DNA of 64,000 bases from Sipunculus nudus (GCA_026874595.1 CM049317.1:49998401-50062400), one strand, 5' to 3'. Positions 22,733-33,738 are shown, counted from the first letter of the stretch. Numbers and translations are program-made. The notes: generated by a model not told the origin, from the sequence alone.

Positions 22733-23667
22733 ATGCCACAGGCCATTACTTCAGCACCCCCTAATTGTATAGCAGGTCTCCTTCACTTTAAAACAATAGC
22801 CGTTCTTGTCTCACAGTTTCCCTCCACAGTTCAGTTAAGTATCAAATCCCTTGGACTCTCAGTTCCCTATAGCTCTTCAGGTAACACATCACGTAAATTA
22901 AGAGTAGCCGACGCCCATGGTCATCTGGATGTCTTGTTATCACGTTTAGGCTGCACCTATGATAATCTTAAAGTCCAACAGGGGGACTCTCCAGTGGAAC
23001 TAGTAGGGGTTATAGCCAATTTTGTATATCCGTATCATTTCAAAGCTAGTCGTGTCTTTCAGTCAATGCCAGAAGTAAAATGCACCTTTGGGTATCACCC
23101 GAAACTAATTAAGGATGATGGAATTGTCAGAGAGGCCCTACAGCAGCTTACGCCCTTGGTCCTCAGCTCTTTCTGTGTAGGGATAGGTGAAATAGGCTTG
23201 GATTTCAGTGGGACATCCCCAAAAGCGCAACGCTGTCAGAGATTATTCTTGAGGGAGGCACTATGTCTGGCTGTCGACATCCCAGATAGGGTTATCATTC
23301 TTCATTGCAGAGATGATGGTACGGCCTTAGCGGCAAAGGAAACCCTACACACCCTACTTTCCTTAGGTCTAAGATTACATAAAATCCAGAGACATTGCTT
23401 TGTGGGAAGTGAGCATGAAGTTCAGGAGTGGCAGCAAGCCCTACCTAATTGCTACTTCAGTATTTCCAGCGAACCCCCTCCAGAGAGTCAATACTAAAAA
23501 TTCCATTGGATCGGTTGTTAGCGGAAACAGATTGCCCATACCTGGCAAGGACGCCCTGTGATGTAGTTTCTGTGATGGAGAGCATCGGGTCTATCAGGGG
23601 CATGTCGGTCAGGGAGGTTGCGGATTTGTGCAACCAGTACCTTGCGAGGTTATATGGCCATTTCTAG
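22733..23667 (+). CDS. Extra ORF: TatD-family metal-dependent hydrolase (one frame break)
   Basis: The TatD fold is recognisable by its metal-ligand motifs in order: DAHGHLD (residues 60-66), TFGYHPKL (118-125), VGIGEIGLDFSG (149-160) with the bridging Glu, VIILHCRDDG (187-196) and RHCFVGSE (220-227). After a -1 frame step near 23,465-23,500, at a C run, the protein continues with LDRLLAETDCPYLAR, which supplies the conserved Asp, and ends at 23,665-23,667. TatD proteins are DNases or related phosphoesterases. All ligands are conserved across the break, so selection acted until recently or the break is an artefact. The ORF is inside the LTR element, between pol and the polypurine tract, so it is cargo of the retrotransposon. 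Confidence 0.75.
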
Positions 23668-24050
23668 AAGCAGTATCTGCCGGTCCCTGCTGGGTTGCAG
23701 CTCAAGGAATGGAAATGAAGCGGCCCAGCTCTGCTCTTGTCTATTGTATGCTGCAGGCCCAGTCCAGGGATTGGTGGGGCTTGGTTTTAGAAAATTTGTA
23801 GGTAACGATTGTTCTTTTTATGTAAGGGATATTCCTGCCTAAGGACTTGTTGTTAGATTCATTGTTTCATTGTCCTGGTGGGATCACTTTGTCAGCAAGT
23901 CATATTACCTGTAGTGTTATTTATTAACAACGAAGTGGTGGGCACATTAAGTTTCATTCAGATATTGGTGTTTAAAATGTTCAGTAACCCGCGCTTTGAA
24001 TTTGTGTGTCTTCAGTTAACATAATAATTTGAGTATAATATCTAGTTCAC
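23668..24050 (+). other. Untranslated 3' region of the LTR element
   Basis: About 380 bp without a convincing reading frame, ending at the polypurine tract. The 3' parts of gypsy-like elements often contain such a spacer. Confidence 0.5.
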
Positions 24051-24064
24051 AGAAAGGGGGGGAA
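24051..24064 (+). promoter_or_regulatory. Polypurine tract
   Basis: AGAAAGGGGGGGAA directly before the 3' LTR. It primes plus-strand DNA synthesis. Confidence 0.9.
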
Positions 24065-24285
24065 TGTAGTGGGATACGTAAAAGTAGGTATTGCCTGGAG
24101 AGTGGCCAGCAGTGAAACCGAGACCAGACGGGTAACCGAGTCGGGAGAACCAAGAGACAGACGCCAGCCACACAAGCCAGGAAACCCAGCCGCTTCTTCA
24201 GCCCAGTTCTGTGCGTTTCTGCTGGTAGTGGCCCTGTCTTCTTCTTTAACGGTAAGCCTATTACCTATTACGGCCTCCTATAACA
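24065..24285 (+). repeat. 3' LTR
   Basis: 221 bp, 219 of 221 positions identical to the 5' LTR, followed by the target duplication GTAT. Confidence 0.95.
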
Positions 24286-24832
24286 GTATACGTAGTCCGT
24301 ATCCGCACGCTGCTGGGAGCGATTTTTGCGCACTAAGCATACCAATCGTCGTGTTGATTTCAGGTTTAGCATAGAGTTTTCCCCATTCACGCCGTGCTGT
24401 ATGCACAGTCTCTATTTCCAACTGGAATGAATGTCATTTCTGGCATCAGTTTTCAATGAAACCAAACACTGGCATTTGGCTGAATTTTGTTTTCGTTTCT
24501 TTATCACAGACAACATGATTTTTAGATGATTGAAGCGTAAACATCCCTGTCGCGTGTAAAATATTACAAATTATGATCTTTTAGAACCTTTATTTTTTTA
24601 AATTTTATTGTTTAACTTTTGAAGCTAATATATACAAATGTCCAATAAATATATGGTGAAATGGCTTGCAAAAAAAGAAAACCTTCAGCTATCGAGCACC
24701 TATCAATACGGAGTACGGACTACGCATATACGTACTTATGGAAAACGGACTTTACGGATACGGAGTACGCATACGGACTATACGCATGCGGACTACAGAT
24801 ACGCACTACGCACTTATGGAAAACCACCTTAA

Positions 24833-24993
24833 AGCTGACACACAACACGTGAAGCGAGGTCCGCATGGCGTATGTTGTCATGACGTTTCTTGTCCTAACC
24901 CCCCCCCCCCCCCCCAACCGCGTGGCGGCACTAGTGTCTCAAAATTCAATATGGCGCATGCGGAGTGAACCCTCTCGTCATCTAAGCTCTCTG
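24833..24993. repeat. Right terminal repeat of the large insertion
   Basis: Contains a C run (24,899-24,914) and the block CCCAACCGCGTGG. It also has a CAATATGGCGCATG stretch (YY1-like on the minus strand) and ends CATCTAAGCTCTCTG. It is the inverted, diverged counterpart of 10,029-10,128. Confidence 0.7.
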
Positions 24994-27460
24994 ACAAAGC
25001 GGACCACATGACGTATATAGGCCTACTCACGTCTAGAAGCTAGCGAAGCGGACCACATGACGTATATTCACGTGTAGAAGATAACACAGCCGACAACATC
25101 TCTATACCCACGTGTAGAAGCTATCACAGCCCACAACATTTCGTATACTGACATGTAGAAGCTAACACAACCGACAACATCTCGTATACTCACGTGTAGA
25201 AGATAAAACAGCCGACAACATCTCGTATACTCACGTGTACAAGATAACACATCCGACATCATCTCATATACTCACATGTAGAAGATAACAAAGCGGACCA
25301 CATGAAGTATATAGGCCTACTCACGTCTAGAAGCTAGCGAAGGGGACCACATGACGTATATTCACGTGTAGAAGATAACACAGCCGACAACATCTCTATA
25401 CCCTAGTGTAGAAGCTATCACAGCCCACAACATTTCGTATACTCACATGTAGAAGATAACACAGCCGACAACATCTCGTATACTCACATGTAGAAGATAA
25501 CAAAACGGACCACATGACGTATACTAATATGTAGAAGCTAACACAGCCGACAACAACTCGTATACTCACGTGTAGAAGATAACAGAGCTGACCACATGAC
25601 GTATACAATCACGTGTAGAAGATAACACAGCCGACAATATCTCGTATACTCACGTGTAGAAGATAAAACAGCCGACAACATCTCGTATACTCACGTGTAC
25701 AAGATAACACATCCGACATCATCTCATATACTCACACGTAGAAGATAACAAAGCGGACCATATGAAGTATATAGGCCTACTCACGTCTAGAAGCTAGCGA
25801 AGCGGACCACATGACGTATATTCACGTGTAGAAGATAACACAGCCGACAACATCTCTATACCCTAGTGTAGAAGCTATCACAGCCCACAACATTTCGTAT
25901 ACTCACATGTAGAAGATAACACAGCCGACAACATCTCGTATACTCACATGTAGAAGATAACAAAACGGACCACATGACGTATACTAATATGTTAAAGCTA
26001 ACACAGCCGACAACAACTCGTATACTCACGTGTAGAAGATAACAGAGCTGACCACATGACGTATACAATCACGTGTAGAAGATAACACAGCCAACAACAT
26101 TTCGTATATACTCACGTGCAGAAGATAACACAGCCGACATCATCTCTATACCCACGTGTAGAAGCTATCACAGCCCACATCATTTCGTATACTCACATGT
26201 AGAAGCTAACACAGCCGACAACATCTCGTATACTCACGTGTAGAAGATAACAAAACGGACCACATGACGTATACTAATATGTAGAAGCTAACACAGCCGA
26301 CAACATCTCGTATACTCACGTGTAGAAGATAACAAAGCTGACCACTTGACGTATACTCACATGTAAATGCTAACACAGCCGCCAATATATCGTATATACT
26401 CGCATGTATAAGCTAACACAGGCGACAACATCTCGTATACTCACGTGTAAAAGCCATAACAAAGCGGACTACATAACGTATATTCACGAGTAGAAGCTAA
26501 CACAACCGACATCATCTCGTATACTCACATGTAGAAGCTAACAAAGCAGACCACATGACGTATATAGGCCTACTCACGTCTAGAAGCTAGCGAAGCGGAC
26601 CGCATGACGTGTATTCACGTGTGGAAGATAACACAGCCGACAGCATCTCGTATACTCACGTGTAGAAGATTACACAGTCGACAACATCTCGTATACTCAC
26701 GTGTAGAAGATTACACAGTCGACAACATCTCGTATACTCACGTGTAGAAGATTACACAGTCGACAACATCTCGTATACTCACGTGTAGAAGATTACACAG
26801 TCGACAACATCTCGTATACTAACGTGTAGAAGATTACACAGTCGACAACATCTCGTATACTCACGTGTAGAAGATTACACAGTCGACAACATCTCGTATA
26901 CTCACGTGTAGAAGATTACACAGTCGACAACATCTCGTATACTCACGTGTAGAAGATTACACAGTCGACAACATCTCGTATACTCACGTGTAGAAGATTA
27001 CACAGTCGACAACATCTCGTATACTCACGTGTAGAAGATAACACAGCCGACAACATCTCTTATACACACGAGAAGAAGATAACAAAGCTGACCACATGAC
27101 GTATACTCACGTGTAGCAGGTAACACAGCCGACAACATCTCGTATACTCACGTGTAGAAGATAACAAAGCTGACCACATAACGTATATACTCACCAGTAG
27201 AAGTTAACACAGTCGACAACATCTCGTATACTCACGTGTAGAAGAAAATAAATGGAACACATGAAGATACGGAAGATAAATATACTGACCACATGACGTA
27301 TACTCACGTGTAGAAGGTAACACGCCCGTCAAACTCTCGTATACTTACGTGTAGATGATGAAAAAGCGGACCACATGACGTATACTCACTTGTAGAAGCT
27401 AACACAGCCGACATCATCTCGTATATATACTCACCTGTAGAAGATAACACAGAAGACCAC
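24994..27460. repeat. 41-bp satellite array, right part
   Basis: Resumes the array interrupted at 10,028. A higher-order unit of 460 bp is present twice in tandem (about 25,260-25,720 and 25,720-26,180), marked by a variant unit with TATATAGGCCTACTCACGTC at about 25,014, 25,307, 25,767 and 26,562. From 26,640 to 27,010 a run of nine nearly identical units with ACACAGTCGACAACATC follows. It decays after 27,200 and ends at about 27,460. Confidence 0.95.
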
Positions 27461-28499
27461 AGATATAACATCCCTATAATCCGTATTTATAATAAATTCT
27501 TTAATATATCCAATGTTCTTAGAGATACTACGACCCAATAATAAAAAGATAATACCGTTTTATCACCTGGAATATGACAAGGTATAGGCATCTCAGCCAA
27601 AACCTTTTGTTCGATAATCAAGGGAAATTAGGTTCTCGACCCTCTTATACTTGCTTTATCTTCTTTTCATGTATAATCCTTATTATCGTTCCATATATAC
27701 TTCGGAAGTACTGTATCAAATCCATCCAATTATCATTGTTTTCAACCATCGATACAACATCCTGGATAACCTCTTGTGGTGATGTCTGAATTTCGACGAC
27801 GTCCATTCCAAACGGTGGCGGAAGCGGCCTTCGTTGATAGGCAAGTGATGCGCAGTGGCATGACCTTACGTGACCCATCTCGAATGGCCGCCGTCGAAAG
27901 GTTTTGGCTTATCATATAACGAGTGATAACACGGTATTTCTGGGTCGTTTGACCAGATTTTGTCGTAGTATCGCGGAGAACATGGAGAAATGGAGACTTT
28001 ATTATAAATAAGGATTCAAGCGCCTGTGGATATAGCAACATGTTCACGACCAAAATCAATATTAAATAAAGAACCCTATTCATGTGTTTAATCTATATTT
28101 TTTAGAATACTTCTAATTATATATACCTTTACTTAAAATTCTCATATCATAACCATTTTTGCTTTAACATAGCAATAGGGAGTAGGACTACGCATGCTTA
28201 AAGCATACAGGCTTTGAGCGATTTTGAATCGTGAGAGTACATCAAGTGCGATGTCGTGAAAGAGCCCCAGAAGGGGTGTGCATGGGACCGGGTATCTGTT
28301 AATTATATATTACCTACCGTAAGAATATGAATTGCATAATAATTTTATCTCTTTCATCTTAAGATTAAAAAATACTGACCTTCAGTATTAGAGAAACTGG
28401 GTATTCTGACCTGATACATATATGTCAATTTATACATACACCCTCCCCCCCCCCCACACACACACATACGCACACACTTTTTAGGGCTATGTTAAAGTA
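27461..28499. other. Non-repetitive spacer with a possible small minus-strand gene
   Basis: Mostly unassigned. A CpG-containing stretch at 27,780-27,905 looks coding-like but stays open in several frames. A short MITE fragment related to 16.3 kb lies at 28,180-28,240. A C run and (CA)n occur at 28,441-28,477. Confidence 0.35.
27742..28083 (-). CDS. Candidate short secreted peptide precursor
   Basis: A 113-residue minus-strand frame with a typical signal-peptide start (MNRVLYLILILVVNMLLYPQ), a basic middle, a GRRR site that could serve amidation and cleavage (ATVWNGRRRNS), and a short tail ending GYPGCCIDG. No homologue was recognised. An overlapping frame (27,645-27,878, minus) also looks protein-like, with TSPQEVIQDVVSMVENND. 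Either a frame change or a chance open frame could explain this. It is a weak candidate and no splice sites support it. Confidence 0.2.
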   Translation of the reverse strand: MNRVLYLILILVVNMLLYPQALESLFIIKSPFLHVLRDTTTKSGQTTQKYRVITRYMISQNLSTAAIRDGSRKVMPLRITCLSTKAASATVWNGRRRNSDITTRGYPGCCIDG

Positions 28500-30171
28500 G
28501 GGTAGACTGGGGCAAGACGCCCACGGCGGGCAAAAGGCCCGTCCTTGGTATTTGTTCTGTGATGTTTCATATCGTGTTTTGGTTTATAAAAATTCACAAG
28601 CACCTCCTATATTAAAAGCTGAATACAATTTCGCTAGGCTTAAAGGCCTTTGGAGACGCTATTCAGCTCACGGCATTAAAACAAAGGTAAAAATTAACTC
28701 GTGTACCTCATTTATTGAACTCTGTCAGTTGTTGTATAGGTAAGAAATTTAAAAACAACACATCGCACATTTAATTTAGCCTGCATTGTCTGAATGTATA
28801 ACGTTACAAGCCTTGAACTATTCCCAGGAATGTGCCGTGTGCAACGAAACACAGTCACATGGTTCGGGGTAAAACGCCTGGCGTACGTCGGGGGCAAAAT
28901 GCCCAATGGGGCGTTTTACCCCGATTACATTATAGGCGAAGTGCTTAAAATTAGATATGGACTTGCACCATATATAAAGCCCTACGATGGAGATATTATG
29001 ATATATTATAACGCCGTTGCCCTGCAAGTAGGGCTATATATAAAATTTTCAAATGTATACCCTGTAAATATATTGTATACACTAAGACTGACCAAGAATT
29101 TAAAATACTCAAGAAATCTATAGATCTACAAGGCTACATTATTATACCTCCGTCAGGTTGAGAGGAATTATGTTGTACCCTATGTTATTTGGTTTATCTG
29201 TCAGTAACAGTTTCTTTATAGGCCTTAGCAAAAAAAAACACTTATTAGGCCTAATTAAGGTCAAGACTGAGCCATTGTTATAAAGGTTACTATATAGTAA
29301 ATAGAATATTCTTGTTTAATGTTGTCAGTGTTCCCAAACCTACGTTCCCAGTCCCTTACGGATAGCATCTGCAAACCCCCATATAGGCCTAGATCCTTAC
29401 CTTATATAGTTTAACTGTTTAAGTACCTTTGTTTTGATCATGATTCAGAGGCTATTTAATTACCTTGCATGTCACTTTATTTTTAAAATGTTAGCATGAA
29501 ATTTCGAGTTGACGCGGTCCAAATACACATCAATGAAGACGCTTCGTACATGAAAAAAAGGGGGTCGTATGGTGACACCGCTTTGAAAAATGCCTTCTAT
29601 TGCCTTGAGGAATACCCGTCTTCAGGTCCAGAAAAGGGAAAGGGGGATTGGAAGTATTATGGTGGCCCAACAAAGGGGGGGGGGGGGCGTACCGTCGCGA
29701 CCCCCCGGACCCCTCCCTTGGATCTGCATCTGCACATAAATTGAGCATGTGCACATGCATTGAGCATACAAAACCACCAATTATTCAATTATTTATAAAT
29801 ACTGTACAGCTTATTAGGCCTACTCCTATTGAAACACAAATCGCCCAATACGGTGTTAAAAGCATGTATCATTTTATCATATACCATGCAGTTATCCCAC
29901 TATTCTTTCACTTTTTAAAAACCTATTTTAACATTTTGGTCAATATTTATTCCAGATTATTGGAAACCAGACATCTCTTTGCATGGTGTAATAAAATGTT
30001 GAAAAATTCCTGCCATGTCAAATTTTACAGCTTCTCACAGCTAACATATGACGTAAGATGACATGTAATTCCCTCCATATCCTGCATTTTATCATCAAAC
30101 CTTCCTTTCCAATATATCTGGCATATTAATGATTAATATAACAGTGGCCTACGTAAAAAGTTATATATATA

Positions 30172-30242
<71 letters not shown>

Positions 30243-30575
30243 TCATGCTTTGGCTAAACTGTTATATAGGGCGAAGGTTAAAAAAAAAGTGTCCTTTTGC
30301 GAACAAAACGGATTATAAATGAGGAAGGCTGAGGTCGGGGTAAAAAGCCCACCCATGGGCGTCTTGCCCCAGGACTGGGGTAAAACGCCCATGTTTAGGT
30401 AATTGTTCTTTTCCTATTTATTTAAATGTTTTCTTTGGTTTCGCCAAAATTTCAGTTATAATATATTTTCACTATGGTAACTATTCTTTATGGAATAAGA
30501 AATAAGATTTAAAACTTTATACAAAATGGCAACAAAGATTTCCCCTTAGGTTGGGGATCTTGCCCCGGTCTACCC
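28500..30575. mobile_element. TA-flanked element with palindromic subterminal repeats
   Basis: A 2,076-bp element. The left end GGGTAGACTGGGGCAAGA and the right end (reverse complement GGGTAGACCGGGGCAAGA) are inverted repeats with one mismatch, flanked by TA (28,498-28,499 and 30,576-30,577). Inside, CGGGGTAAAACGCC and its inverse GGCGTTTTACCCCG form a hairpin at 28,864-28,923. Further GGGGTAAAACGCCC motifs lie at 30,335-30,395. It contains a (TA)n tract (30,161-30,240) and a G run near 29,680 followed by a CCCTTGGATC motif. No transposase was found, so it is probably a non-autonomous DNA transposon. Confidence 0.65.
30161..30240. repeat. (TA)n microsatellite
   Basis: About 80 bases of TA with one T-rich interruption near its start. 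Confidence 0.95.
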
Positions 30576-30577
30576 TA

Positions 30578-31817
30578 GGTCTGACTCTACGGAGATAAAA
30601 GCCTATCCTCGTGAGTACACAGTACGTAGGCCTACTCAACGAAATTCATCAGTCTTCACTACACTGAAATGTATTATGACATAGTGGCCATGCCCCTAGC
30701 AGAGTTGCAAATGTGATATATATTTATATAATGTTCACATGGTTTCACACGAGGCGCATATCGAATGTTGACTTGAACTCACCCGCGTTCTGTACTAAGG
30801 CCAGTTGTATATATGAAGCTAGACTTCGCTCCCCTCAGACAAAGTGGTCTCGCCCAGGTCGTAATAATTGCTTATTCGTCAGAGACAAGAAAAGCGCTTC
30901 AATAAGAGGGGCTTGGTCATATTTTAACCAGAAGAAAATACAGAGGCTGCACATGTACTGTGTACACGTCGGTATACGGAGTTTACAACATATCTGTACG
31001 GTAAGTGACTAGGCATTGTGTTAGTATAGTACGTGTTGGCTTCTATCAATCCCAAAAAAGCACGAACCTGCTGGCTGCCACTGCTGTGCACTGCGCTAAG
31101 CCAAGCCATCGCTGCCCGGCAAGCTCTGCTTGTATTGTTTGAGCCGCCTGTGCCTAACCATTGCTATGGATCAATACTCGGCCACAGGGTCGGAATTATC
31201 ATACGGTCAGCATTCAATATTTATTAACGCTCTTTATGATAATAACGACCGGGCGGATGGCCGTGGGTCGTGCTAAGCTTGGCTATATGGTTATATAGCT
31301 GTTCAAAGCTTGCTGAATCATGCATCTTTTTGTGGTGCGTTAATATTTAGGTCTGTTAGCCGGGTTAAAGGCTTCCGGCCTGGATATAGGACAGACTTCT
31401 GGCAGAAAGTTGGAACCTGTTAGCATCGTTCTTGTGCAAATGTGTTATGTAGGCCGTCTCCTGGTCAGTGCAGGCATGTCGAGTGCGCGGTCATGTAGAT
31501 AAATTTGTTATTAGGGCGATGGGTCTACTATAATAACAACCTATGTATTGGTTCTATACTTACTGTAACTAATTTTGTATACATGTCATGTCACTGCCCC
31601 TATTAATCATTAAACGTAGGCCTAACTGTCCCTATCAGCATGCATTTGGTTTAGCCGCCGACGGCGACTCAACAATTGCCAGTTTTCTCTCCACATTGCG
31701 TCAGTCACTAAAAAGCAATGAGAAGTCTATTGCGTCAGTCACGAAAAAAAAAAAAAAACAATTGAGGGATCCATTCTTATGGGTTAGCATTTGGATATGA
31801 CTTGACTGTATTATAAT
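30578..31817. other. Unassigned spacer
   Basis: No transposon ends or convincing exons. A GTAAGTGAC sequence at 31,001 resembles a splice donor after a short open frame, but nothing else supports a gene. Confidence 0.35.
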
Positions 31818-33738
31818 TAGGGCTGGGTATCGCCTACAATTTTCGTATTGCAAGATATTGCGATATGTGGTTGCGTATTGTAATACGTATCGCGATATTT
31901 TTCATTGTATCAATTTACAAGAAATAATTGTAATTTCTGGTATGAACAACACATGAAACATGTCATCAATCCGTTATCATGTTAAATATTGTTTTTACTT
32001 ATCATGTTTTACCGAAATCCTTTTTATAGTATTATGCACATGATGATGTAGGATTTTAATATTTTATTTGTCTTAGTATACACATTGTAGTACTTTTTCA
32101 TCTAATTGCTTATCCATATTTCTTATGATCTTCTTCTGTTGTAATAATGTATAGGCAATTGGACCCCGCTGAAAAAAAAAACAACATTAAGCTGGTCTTT
32201 CCAGATAAAATATATATGTACTAAATAAATAAATATAATGACACAATGAAAGTAAGGCCTCTATACAAATCAGTTTATTTCACACAGGCATTTTAGCAAA
32301 ATTGCTCTGTAAAGTAATTACTTATTGTTAACTCGAAGAATCATTTAAGATTATTTTTTTCAATATTTTTTTTCTTTATGCCTTATATATGCAATGAACT
32401 TGACAATAAGAGTTTTCTGGACTATTTTTTTTTCCAATGAGAGGTATAGATAGTGTACTGAATCAGTGTCGTACCAAATCACAAGACTGCCGTTCTTGAT
32501 CTAAAATACTGTTCAACTTATACGTGATCTTTGTGCAGTTACACATCATTTTAAGACGGAATATTGATAAATAGTTATTCATTAATAGTTATTTTGACAT
32601 TGCTCGGCACTTCTTTCTTTTTCTGCAGCACTTCTTTCTTTTATTTTGGTTCCAACAATTCAACGAGTAGTAGATTCCCTTTGAGGGACTCTTGGCCTTA
32701 TGTTCAATCAAACTTACTTAAAAATTTCCTGATAGGCCTTAATCGGCTCGAGAAGTATATTGTTACGGAACCTAATATAAACCGATCACGTATGCATGAT
32801 GAACACAAATTTTGTAATGGAGATAAAAACAAATCAGATCCTGTAACACTAGGCAGTGTGAAATGTCTAGGGGATGAATAAAGAAGTCTTAAAAAAACCC
32901 TTACATTACAATACACTAAATCAATACAATTATACAGTAAAATAGCGGTACAGCAACAAGTCAATACAATCACATAAACATTAATGTGCACAGTACCTGG
33001 ATACCAACACAATCACCACGATAAGTTTACTAAATGTAAACCTTCGGAGAATGACAGTCCAGTGGAAAGTTCAACAACCTAGAAAGTAAACTGAAGTCCA
33101 AATGCATAAATTCCAGAAAAAGTCTTTGAAAATCTATAATTGCCGCATTCGTCGGATAAGGTCCTGACACACGCTTCTGCGTCCGCTAGAATCTGCTCTC
33201 CTGCTCTCTCTCTCTCTGCCCTTCCGTTCTAAAACACAGTCCCTTTATATACCTTCACATCCCAAGCCGAGAATTTTCCACTTCTCGAACAGTCTATAAG
33301 ATCTTGCGCAATCACAGTAAACACGCGTTTCAAGAATTCTCTAGAAAGACATCGCCGTGCCTCTACATACCATGGTGTACACGTGATCTTGCCCCAAGCC
33401 AGCATAACAACAAGAGTTCAACCAGTACGGATTAAACACAGAATGTAACACGCGGCCAGACACGAGCGCCACAACAGGAGTTACGCCCGTGTCACATAAT
33501 AAAAAGAGCACCTGTAACAATATATACTTTCGTTTTTAGACTTAAACTAAACTCAACCCATTGAGATGTTAACATTTGTCACAGGAATCTTATTGTTTCT
33601 ACATTTGAGCAATTTCAGCAAGGTTTGCAATAATTGAAAAAAAAAATATCGAAATATAATAACCATATCGGAATATACGCAGTATGCGAATCACCGTATC
33701 GCGATATACCGATATATCGATAATATCGCGCACCCCTA
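31818..33738. mobile_element. hAT-like DNA transposon, non-autonomous, carrying a solo LTR
   Basis: Ends TAGGGCTGGGTATCG and CGCGCACCCCTA, with subterminal ATCG-rich inverted repeats (ATTGCGATAT, TATCGCGATA). It is flanked by a perfect 8-bp duplication ATTATAAT (31,810-31,817 and 33,739-33,746). The 8-bp duplication and these ends fit hAT. Without the embedded solo LTR it is about 1.16 kb, and no transposase was seen. Confidence 0.8.
32761..33519 (-). repeat. Solo LTR inserted in the hAT-like element
   Basis: 759 bp. On the minus strand it begins TGTTACAGGTGC and ends GGTTCCGTAACA. It is flanked by a 4-bp duplication ATAT (32,757-32,760 and 33,520-33,523). On the minus strand a TATA box (GGTATATAAAGGG, 33,241-33,253) precedes a likely transcription start, which sets the orientation. 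No coding part remains, as expected after recombination between two LTRs. Confidence 0.65.

Larger units (their letters stand above)
16445..24285 (+). mobile_element. Ty3/gypsy-type LTR retrotransposon with extra zinc-finger and TatD ORFs
   Basis: A 7,841-bp element: 221-bp LTRs, a primer binding site at 16,667, a polypurine tract at 24,051-24,064, and a 4-bp target duplication GTAT (16,441-16,444 and 24,286-24,289). The order is gag, protease, reverse transcriptase, a remnant of integrase with a GPY-type C-terminus, then two additional ORFs (zinc finger and TatD hydrolase). RNase H and the integrase catalytic core are missing, and pol has stops and frame changes, so this copy cannot move on its own. 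Integrase downstream of RT with a GPY module puts it in the Ty3/gypsy group. The LTRs differ at only 2 of 221 positions, so insertion was recent. Confidence 0.9.
16314..24829. mobile_element. PIF/Harbinger-like MITE split by the LTR retrotransposon
   Basis: The left end AGGTGCTTTTCCATAAGTGC and the right end (reverse complement AGGTGGTTTTCCATAAGTGC) are inverted repeats, flanked by TAA on both sides (16,311-16,313 and 24,830-24,832). A 3-bp TWA target and short inverted repeats are typical of PIF/Harbinger. Inside both ends are strings of GCGTAGTCCG and TACGCATGCGGACTACG, which form many small inverted subrepeats. Without the 7,841-bp LTR element and its 4-bp duplication the MITE would be about 670 bp. 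A related fragment (GACTACGCATGC, then GAGCGATTTT) is at 28,180-28,240. Confidence 0.65.
10029..24993. mobile_element. Large nested insertion with terminal inverted repeats inside the satellite
   Basis: The left end reads CAGAGAGCTTAGATGAC. The reverse complement of the right end starts with the same 17 bases. The inverted repeat continues imperfectly to a shared GCC-CCACGCGGTTGGG block next to a G run (left near 10,090-10,128, right near 24,898-24,930). The flanks are ACAAAAC (10,022-10,028) and ACAAAGC (24,994-25,000), a 7-bp target duplication with one mismatch. Both flanks are satellite sequence, so the insertion site is clear. The 5'-CAGAG...CTCTG-3' ends resemble hAT termini, but hAT elements duplicate 8 bp, so I leave the superfamily open. 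The interior is largely other transposons (10.5-12.6, 12.75-13.74, 15.3-15.9 and 16.3-24.8 kb). No transposase was recognised. Confidence 0.7.

Noticed and set aside
24069-24374. Signal-peptide-like frame MGYVKVGIAWRVASS in the 3' LTR, also present in the 5' LTR
   Set aside because: It lies wholly in the LTR and runs out into the flanking MITE. An open frame in a 221-bp LTR is expected by chance.
8200-27460. CRISPR-like regular repeats
   Set aside because: The units are contiguous 41-bp tandem repeats without unique spacers, in a eukaryotic genome.
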